NCBI GenBank assembly: GCA_030704615.1
Contig: CM060731.1
Location: forward strand, 49,414,001 to 49,478,000
Reading direction: 5' to 3'
DNA length: 64,000 nt
Source of the DNA: Takakia lepidozioides
Taxonomy: Eukaryota; Streptophyta; Takakiopsida; Takakiales; Takakiaceae
Shown: positions 56,190-64,000 of the stretch, in pieces
How positions within the stretch are numbered: the first letter of the stretch is position 1
How the letters are laid out: every line of letters begins with the position of its first letter
Program-made: the position numbers and the translations under genes
The notes under the pieces: model-generated
What the model was told of the DNA's origin: nothing
The model's database searches: none
Seen by the model: the letters and a program-made list of their open reading frames with translations, nothing else

Positions 56190-57804
56190 AAATGGGAAAT
56201 ACTTGGCTGGAATTTTAGGTGTGTGGAGTCTTCAGTTGGCGCAGCTTTTCGATGCAATGTGGTGTCAGCTGTTCCAAGGTGGACTGAAAAGAGAACCTTG
56301 CTTACTTCTCTCCCAGAAATAGACATTCAGTTGAGATGGATGGAGATGGCATTTTCTTGTAACTTGCCACCAGAAATAGGAAGGGTTGCAGCAAAACATA
56401 GAAAGAGACAGCACTTAAGTAGAGGGAGGATATGGGGAATAAGCATCACCCTTTATCAACAAATTTGTTAACCTCTGGTCACAATAAGCAAAGCAGTTTT
56501 GTAGGATTGTGAGACGCAGTAGGTTGCTGAGGACAGAGTTTTGTAGGGTTAAATGGAAGGGAGAGTACACTTTCTATACTCCTTTCTATGGGAAGGAAAG
56601 TAGAGAGACGTTTTGAGTTTTGACTGATGAACTCTTCACGATTTATGATTTGAAAAGTCTGTTCAGCAGAAGGTTTCGTGAACTGTTCACTATTTATGAT
56701 TTGAGAAACCTGTTTGCTAGAAGAATTCCTCTCTTAGTATCTTTGTATCCCCAACCCTTCCAAGTTCTGGCTGTTTTCAGTTATAGATTATGGTTCATTC
56801 ATTTGCTTGGATATTGACAGGAGGGGGTGACTGAGTGATTTCATGTTTTATTTTGATGTCAATTCTGTGTCCAGAGGCATATTTCACATATAAATCTCCT
56901 CAGATGGGAGGATGAGGCGTTTTTCACCCAGAATCACCTGACTACGACATCTTGACTCAGGACTGCACTATGCAGAGACACAAGTGTGCTAATGTCTGTG
57001 GACCGCAGAAACAGTATATTCAAAGGAATAGGAAAAAATGAGTCAGAGAAGTTTGAGAGAATGGAGAGAGTTGTACAGAGAAAGAGGATGTTATAATTCA
57101 TGTCTCTTCCTTCCTCCTGCCTCCCTCTCATGAAATTGAATATTTCTGTCATAACTCCTGGACAGTCGGCTAATAAGAGTGAGGGGAGCAGGACCCCTGC
57201 ATGCAAGTCTACCAATGCCAGTAGAACCCAACACCACAAGGTCAAGAGACTTGTTTGGCTGTGCACTGGCTATGCACTGCCAGATAGAACACATGCACCA
57301 CTTTTTATGCTTAATCTTCTGGAGAGGGATTTGTAGTAACTTATTCTCTTATCAGTTTTTCAGCCTGCATTCACTTTGGCATTTGTGGATTCAAAATCAT
57401 CCAAGTAAATATCTCAAATGGAGGAGGGTTATTTTAGATCAAAATTGTGCTTTCCCTTCTCTTTAGAAGAAAATCCCAAAAACACTAGGGAGCAGTCAGG
57501 AAGCTGTCCTCCTCCCCAGGCGCTTGCAATGGCAGAGCATTCCATGTTATCTTGGAATTGCAATGAATGTCAAATGAGAGTTTGCCCTATTCCACGCCTA
57601 GCTTGTGCTGAAGCATGTGGGTTTCTTTTCTAGCACTGTTACACCTTACCCTCACTCTTCATGTCATGATGAACTAGAATGCATAGTGACCAATCTGCAG
57701 GGACAAATGGTCTTAAAGCTCTGGAAGGAAACTAGATTGCTGCCGTATAAATAATGATGTTCAGGTGAAAGGCTATTAATGGAGTAGTGATCACCGTATA
57801 AATC
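56190..57804. other. Intergenic between convergent GCK and PILS genes
   Basis: It holds both 3' untranslated regions. A ~48-bp tandem duplication lies at about 56,625-56,725 (GAACT.TTCAC.ATTTATGATTTGA). No other gene was seen. Confidence 0.55.
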
Positions 57805-60800
57805 TTAGAAGAGAACATTAACATACAGAAAAAGCCACAAGGCCATTGAGACAACTGCCAGAATATGCTCCCAAAACAGAATGGCCGACGCTTCCTTCTC
57901 AGCATGTCCATGAAGATTGGTTACAGCACCTGCTGACACAATCGAAGTTTTGCAGTAATAATCATGACCCTCAACACTATATAACATGTGCAGTTCCTCA
58001 GTTTCTAGAGCAGAATCAGATGAAGGTGATACTCTTAATTCAACTACATAAACCTAGACACCATCTGTTGTGTGGTTTATCTTCTTAAGTATTGACAAGG
58101 TAGTCAATACTGTACTTTTGAAAGTCTTCTTCCAGACTCGCACTATCTGACATACACTGTAACCTTCAATATCCACCACGAGAACCATATATAATTTAAC
58201 CAGTGCTACATGTAGACGAGGAAGAAGTTACCTGCAAGAATGGATGTGGGCATAGAGTGCTGCAAAAGCAACACAAACCGAAACATCTTGTCGTTGGGGG
58301 GAAGGAGACCTAGTCTATCAGCTGCCAGTACTACTGCCAGACCTAACGGCGGCACCAAAAACAGCCGTGTAAATGTGATGGCCACTGTTGTGCGCCTCCC
58401 GAGCTGGGACCGTCCAGGCCCTGCAATTTCACCAAAAATGTTTGTTCTGTCACATAATCCACACAGCCTACATGACGCTAGCTACTTCTACGTTTTCAAT
58501 TGTCTTTCTTACCCTGCTGAGAGCTAATCAATCTCCTCTTTTCAAACAGAATGGTGACTTCGATTTCACTGCCCTCATTTAGAAACAATCTCTACCAATA
58601 GCATTCACAAGAATTCACTAGAATTCACTAGAATTCACAAGATGATCTTCTAGAAGAACGTACTGAGCTAGATGTCACCTATCTAACACTAGTGCAATGG
58701 GGAGATAATCAAAGAGTGTCCAGTATCTGTAGTTCAAAGTGGAGAGAGAGTGCAAATGAGTACAATGGTGAAGAAAAGTACCTCCCACTAAGTTGCCACC
58801 CAAGACAAGCATAATGCAAGGGACCATTGCTCCCCTGCATCATTACCACCCTAACCACATCAGAAGGGAATGCACATATAGCAGAATAACTCGACAACAA
58901 TCATCCAAATGTTGAATACACAATTGCAGGACTGGATGAAATAACTAAGGGGTCATGCATACACAACCCGGAGAAGGATGTTTAGGCTCAAGAGATTCAG
59001 AAAACATGACAGAAAAGCCCGGAGTACATACCCCAAAATACTGAGGCTGTCATAAAAGAAGAAGAAAAAGGAATGCTCCTCTATAATCCAACTTCTGAGT
59101 ACAGGTGTAGCTCCAGTAACCAATGCCAGCAACTGCAATCCATGAAGCATAAATCTCAGTTCATGTGCATCTCTTCAAAAACCTCTAGAATGGCTTGGCC
59201 CACTATAAATCCCTCCTGGAGCTAGTCATGTGTACAAAATTTCTCAAATGAAAAAGGACTTATAAGGATTGTCTGATTTGACAAACTTACAGAAGCTACC
59301 ACTGGTGGCTGGAAGATATCTTGAATTCTCGTATGCGCCAACCAGGCCTTCACACGTGGCAAAACCTGCAGGAAGCAAGCACCCAATCCCCACCAGAAGA
59401 ACCTGGTTTAGTTATCTCTCTCCCCTCTGTAATCAGCACCCTTCTCAGTCTTTGACACACAAGCTAGTGGCCAATACTAGCTTTATTCGGTCTAACATCC
59501 AAAATACTTCCTGAAGGGTGCCTCTGGGAACACCTACGACCGTATTACTGAACCAGTCACTTCTGAAATCTCCCTCCCCATCACATAAAACCACAAGGGT
59601 GTCCATTCAATAACTTACCAGGCGAGCTTAAAACTTCCACCAGTGAGGTCAACTTTCTTGATCAAGGGTGTCTGTCTCTGCCATTGCACTTGTTTATTCA
59701 AACTTTTGACAGACCTACATAAAGAGACTTGCGGAGCTAAATTGTTCAGTGATCATTGAATCCTAGCTAGTGCATCCATTCATGCAGGCCAGCAAGAGCT
59801 CAATTGCCCTGTGCTTTATGTCCAGGTGTATACACACAAGCATTAGCTTCAATCCAGGGTATGTCTACTATCCATATGGACAAGAATACGTCCACCTTCC
59901 AAACAGAAGGCAGTAGCCCTTCGCGGTGAACTGACATAATAGCTTATGCTTGCTTCGGAAAGAATCTCCCTTTTTATTTTGGACAAGAATACAGATCTCC
60001 GGTGCAAGCAGAGTAGGTGAACCCTCACATGCCCAATTATGCAGAGGACATATGAACAAAATCCCCATGAAGATACCATCCAACACATCCAGTGAAACTT
60101 CGGAATCTTCACTGACCTTGGATACTGTAGGCGAGGATTGCGGAAGAAGCAATGGGACAGACATAGAGTCATCCACATCAACATAACTGGGAAGCTCTGG
60201 AACAGTTTCAGACAAGCCATTGGTAATCTCCATTTTTATAGCCACGGAATCCCCATACGCGGTCGAAGAGGTGACTTCACCAGGTGGTGTAGGAGGTGCC
60301 AACATGTGGTACGCAAAGGTGTACACAATGACCGCCCCGACCTGCACCCCATTATGATTCCTATTGAGGGGGCCTGTAACCCCACATTACTGGCATCCAC
60401 TGGTTGATGCCAAACATGTTCAACTTCATCATCACGCAAACATGCACTTGCGCTCACCTGTGGACTGAAGTTTGGAGCGAGTAACAACTTTGGCAACAGC
60501 CAACTGAGAGCAATCTAATCTACAAGTTCACCCAACTATTGCTAGACATCACTTAAGCTCAACAGTATGAGCTACCAATATGTAGAATCTTTCAGTTGCA
60601 AAGGAAGCATCAAATCCATGTTGAAGAAAACATACCCACTGGCCAAAGGATATGTAGGCCACCCCATTGGTATTGCAGGTGCTTGGATCCTCAAATGGGT
60701 TATTGTCATCTCGACAAATTGACCCTATTATCACAAGTGGGATGTTGCCAATGTTCCCTGTTCACAATCCAGTCATTGTTCTTCAGAGGCACATACCAAA

Positions 60801-62686
60801 CACACAAAGGTTGCACTGATTGAGGAAGTGATGAGATCACAGTCTCAACATACTCTATATTCCACCCAATTTTTTAATACAAGACTGTATTTGTTTGACA
60901 GACATTGGAACATGGAAAGGTCGCAAGAATTACTTGGACACAGTCAACGCACCTATTCTCTATGATGCATTATTGGTGAGCATGGAACCTGCTGAACAAG
61001 CAATAGAATCCTCTTAACTTCTTCACAATACAATTCAGCGCATCCTCCTGGAGTGGCTGGGAACATGTGGTCCCTGGATTCCCAGGGACCCAGTATATCC
61101 AAAATAGGAATGTCCCAATTACATGTACATACATACAGAGAGCTTGAAAATCAGAGAGAAAAGTTCCAGAGACCCCTTTGAGACAAGATCAAATCTTTGC
61201 TGTTAAAGCTCCTGGCATCAATTTGGACCAATTCTCACCAATTTGAAAAGGGACTAATCATATGCTGGAGAGTACCATCAAATTGCAGGCTGAGGTGTAC
61301 CAAGTTATACACAACATGAGGAGATATGAGCAAAGTCAATCTCACCAATACCAATCATGATAACGGTGAAATTGAAAAATTGTGGGGGAGGCTTGACCAC
61401 CAGTGCCACGATGTAGCCCAGGGTGCAGCCCAAAGTCGCTCCCAGTAACACATTCACAGGGATGAACCACCTGCCACCCCACCTGTGGTCACATAACTTT
61501 TACCCATCCCACTTCCCAGCTAAACCTCCACATTTGGGCTTCCTCATTAAAGTTGTTGCATCTTCAACTTACCAACCTGATGTGTAGGCATCTACCGTCA
61601 TGGTTCACCAGGAACATAGCAAGGTGGCTTGTGATAATCTCAAGTGGGCCTTTGCTACACCTGACAACACTTTCAGTCGCGTCGTATAGGCCCTTGTCAT
61701 TCCTTGTAAATCCTGGAGCCGAATGATGCTTGAACCAGATGAAAAATGCAAAATGACACAAGTTCGTAGAAGCGAGTATAGCACATAAACTGTAGAAAGA
61801 TGGAGATGGGAGGACTTACCATTCGAGTATCTTCTCAAGTGTGACAGCCTTCCCCAATTGTGTGAAGATTAAACAGGGGAGAAAGAGAGAGAAGACCAGC
61901 TGCAAATGCACACAAACACCACTGAGAACCTCCAAGGTCTGTCTCACCAGAAGGCAAATGGCTCACCAGGAATTGCAGTCAAAACATTCTGAATATAACA
62001 ATCGACCACACTAGTACAACCTTCCCCACCAGAACAGTGCACATGCCTCCAGAGACTTTTACCCAAAACTCCACGCACTGCTTTGGGTGGGTGACACACC
62101 TAAGAAAGCAAATAGGCAAGGAACTTTATAACATCCGTTTCGATGGGACACTTCTGATTAACAAACAAAAGCCTCTAGAACCGGCCTACATCACTTGCTT
62201 GAAGATGGAGCTCCTCGTGAGCACTTTTTAAAGAAACAGTAGTATCTCTCTGAGCTAATCTCAGAATACCCAAGGCAGTGGTGCTCCGTCACCACTTTTC
62301 GCGTGGTGTCAGGGGGTAAATCCTATCCTCACGCGGAATAACAGTCCACATTCCTCCCTGTCTCAGTGGTGAGAACGTGCAGCTGGCTCCTATAGTCCCC
62401 AAAGCCTTCGAATGTGATGTAGGCGACGTTAACGACAAGCAATATGGCAGGAGGATGCGATTACACTTTATTCGGAGCAAGTTCGACTTGTAAAATCGGG
62501 ACGCCGGCACTAACACGTGGATTTTCCGAGAGCCTTTTTCGATCAGCCTGTTGGATGACCCATGGGGACTGATCAAATGGGGCCTAATTTTCTGCGTACA
62601 GTTACTGTCCGCACAGGAAACGGCAAACTACGCTGAACTATCAAATTTACTGCAGAGGGAGGAAGGAGAGAAGAACTAAAAAAAGA

Positions 62687-62767
<81 letters not shown>

Positions 62768-62980
62768 TTTTAAATCTCAGTTCGTATGGGAAAACGGCAA
62801 GAGGAAGATAATGTACACCTTCGTGAGTAGCCTGCGGGAGGGAGCAGGGAGAATGTTGATGTGGGAGGTGGACATAAGCAAGCCCAAGCCACACAGCACC
62901 AGGACCTTGGCAATAGGTAGCACTGCAAATTGTACCAGGGCCGCAGTCGATTCGTGCAGCTGCAGCACCATATTCTCCAT
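57805..62980 (-). CDS. PILS: PIN-LIKES (PILS) auxin transport facilitator, 10 exons, 418 aa
   Basis: Exons (minus): 62,980-62,819; 61,899-61,820; 61,470-61,346; 60,757-60,636; 60,341-60,117; 59,365-59,291; 59,132-59,032; 58,834-58,782; 58,420-58,232; 57,929-57,805. All are GT-AG, the frame is continuous and the stop is at 57,807-57,805. Membrane segments follow the family order: VLPIAKVLVLCGLGLLMS; LVFSLFLPCLIFTQLGKAVT; WWFIPVNVLLGATLGCTLGY; GNIGNIPLVIIGSICRDDNN; CNTNGVAYISFGQW; a cytosolic loop (SVPLLLPQSSPTVSK); IFQPPVVASLLALVTGATPV; AMVPCIMLVLGGNLVG; RRTTVAITFTRLFLVPPLGL; DKMFRFVLLLQHSMPTSILA; and GAVTNLHGHAEKEASAILFW. PILS proteins sit in the ER membrane and lower nuclear auxin signalling by intracellular auxin retention. 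Length and motifs match the family, and no lesion is visible. Confidence 0.93.
58598..58640. repeat. Short tandem repeat, AGAATTCACTA units
   Basis: About four 11-base units in a PILS intron. Confidence 0.8.
62690..62764. repeat. (GA)n microsatellite in PILS intron 1
   Basis: Nearly pure GA over about 75 bases, interrupted once near 62,726, and 55 bases inside the donor of intron 1. On the sense strand it is a (CT)n tract. Confidence 0.95.
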
Positions 62981-64000
62981 ATGTAACCTTCCCTTTCAAA
63001 AATACATGCAGAAAACACAACACACACACACCAGTCTGTATAAAAATTTAGTGACCAATCAAATGAATAGCTGCAGTCCTATAAAACCCAAGAAGACAGA
63101 GAAGATACACAGACGAGAGATGCCCAGGAAGTTTCCTCGGGGAGAAATAATTACCGGCGGATTAAAGCTCCAGCCGTTCAAGCGCAGAGGACCCCATTAC
63201 ACTCTCTCCTCCATGCACACATCAATTCCAATTCTTCTTTGTTGTCACTCTTGTTGCCATAGCGGTTGCCATACTAACATATTTTAATCCTCGTCATCAC
63301 CATCTGTGTCTCCCTTAATCGCTATTCCTATGCTCTACAGCATCACCACGCTGCGAACAATCAGCTTACTCTCACAGCTTCCAACGAGACTGAAAAATTA
63401 AAAAGACATAAGCCCGGGCTCATGGTTGTCCCTTTCCGCTCTTCTTTACCGGCGCGATTCCTAGAGCGATTGAAATACTAATATCTCTTCACTCTATTGC
63501 AATATCGCTGTCAGCCACAGAAAAGGCTCCTTGACAATCAGATCACTGCCAAATCTTTCAAAGTAGACTGCAAAACTGAACAGACTTCACCCCACGCCCC
63601 TCTTGTGCTCCTAGCCGTCATGATACTCATTCTCTTCACTCGCCTCGTCCGCCTTTCACACCTCTCTCTCTCTCCTCCACACCATCGCCTGCAAAGCTGC
63701 AAAGCTTGGCTGGCAAGAGAAATTGCAGGAGGGTTTCATGAGATGGAAAGCAAGCGCGTCTGCAAACTACCTACCCCGCAGGGCTGCCATCGACACTGCA
63801 CTACGCACGTGTGGGCGCTCTGCAGCTCTACGCACGCCGCCACGCTGCGCGCTCGCCGCATGACACCTACGCAGAGCGATTGCTCGCCACTTGGCCGGCC
63901 ATCGCATGTGGCCAATGGGTGCACTTACCTCGCACGAGTGTATCGCACGTGCATAATCCGCAGCAGCGTTTTTTCGAATTTTCGCCAGATTTCGACCTCA
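62981..64000. other. PILS upstream region, no gene recognised
   Basis: It contains the PILS leader and promoter on the minus strand. Pyrimidine-rich CTCTCTCTC occurs near 63,662-63,674. No exon of another gene was identified up to the window end. Confidence 0.5.

Overview
This is nuclear DNA of a land plant. It holds a plastid-targeted 3-dehydroquinate synthase exon, a secreted L-gulonolactone oxidase-like gene, a GCK-domain gene and a PILS auxin-transport-facilitator gene, all with GT-AG introns. Plant-type CACTA, copia and LINE relics surround them. A mitochondrial nad5 fragment carries a C at a position that fits C-to-U RNA editing. A TE-rich, seed-free plant is my guess, but nothing here fixes the species.

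Layout. 1-7.4 kb: first exon of a DHQS gene (-), a small PPR relic, and a two-exon GULLO-type oxidase (+). 7.4-9.3 kb: intergenic, ending in a repeat block like one end of the large element described next. 10.8-23.7 kb: CACTA (En/Spm) material. It includes a DUF4216 piece on +, a TNP2-type transposase on -, a proline-rich SET-domain gene on -, three blocks of GTCGCA subterminal repeats and LINE 3' ends. One CACTA copy can be bounded at 13,251-23,706 with a GCA target duplication. 24.3-35.8 kb: the most unusual unit. A SWIM-finger, MULE-like transposase gene (-) and a ten-exon gene (+) stand head to head. The ten-exon gene encodes a 1170-residue ParB-like/DNA-methyltransferase-like protein. Both ends carry GCGTGAGC/GCTCACGC palindromes. 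35.8-42.4 kb: tandem repeats, a copia relic and small insertions. 42.4-51.3 kb: degenerate TNP2-like and TNP1-like CACTA genes, a captured FCP1-like phosphatase fragment, a nad5 NUMT interrupted by an 851-bp CACTA miniature element, and a gag relic. 52.5-56.2 kb: GCK-domain gene with an 8 x 18-residue acidic repeat. 57.8-63.0 kb: PILS gene, ten exons, 418 residues, frame resolved end to end.

The host genes are unrelated metabolic and transport genes separated by transposons. The system most worth follow-up is the transposon-like unit at 24.3-35.8 kb. It pairs a transposase with an apparent DNA-modification/ParB protein whose reading frame is intact across nine introns. Two of those introns hold arrays of a 20-bp near-palindrome (GAATGTCGTTGACGACATTC). 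A second TE-borne chromatin-type enzyme, a SET-domain protein, sits in the neighbouring CACTA element. All domain calls are by eye from motif order; no searches were run.
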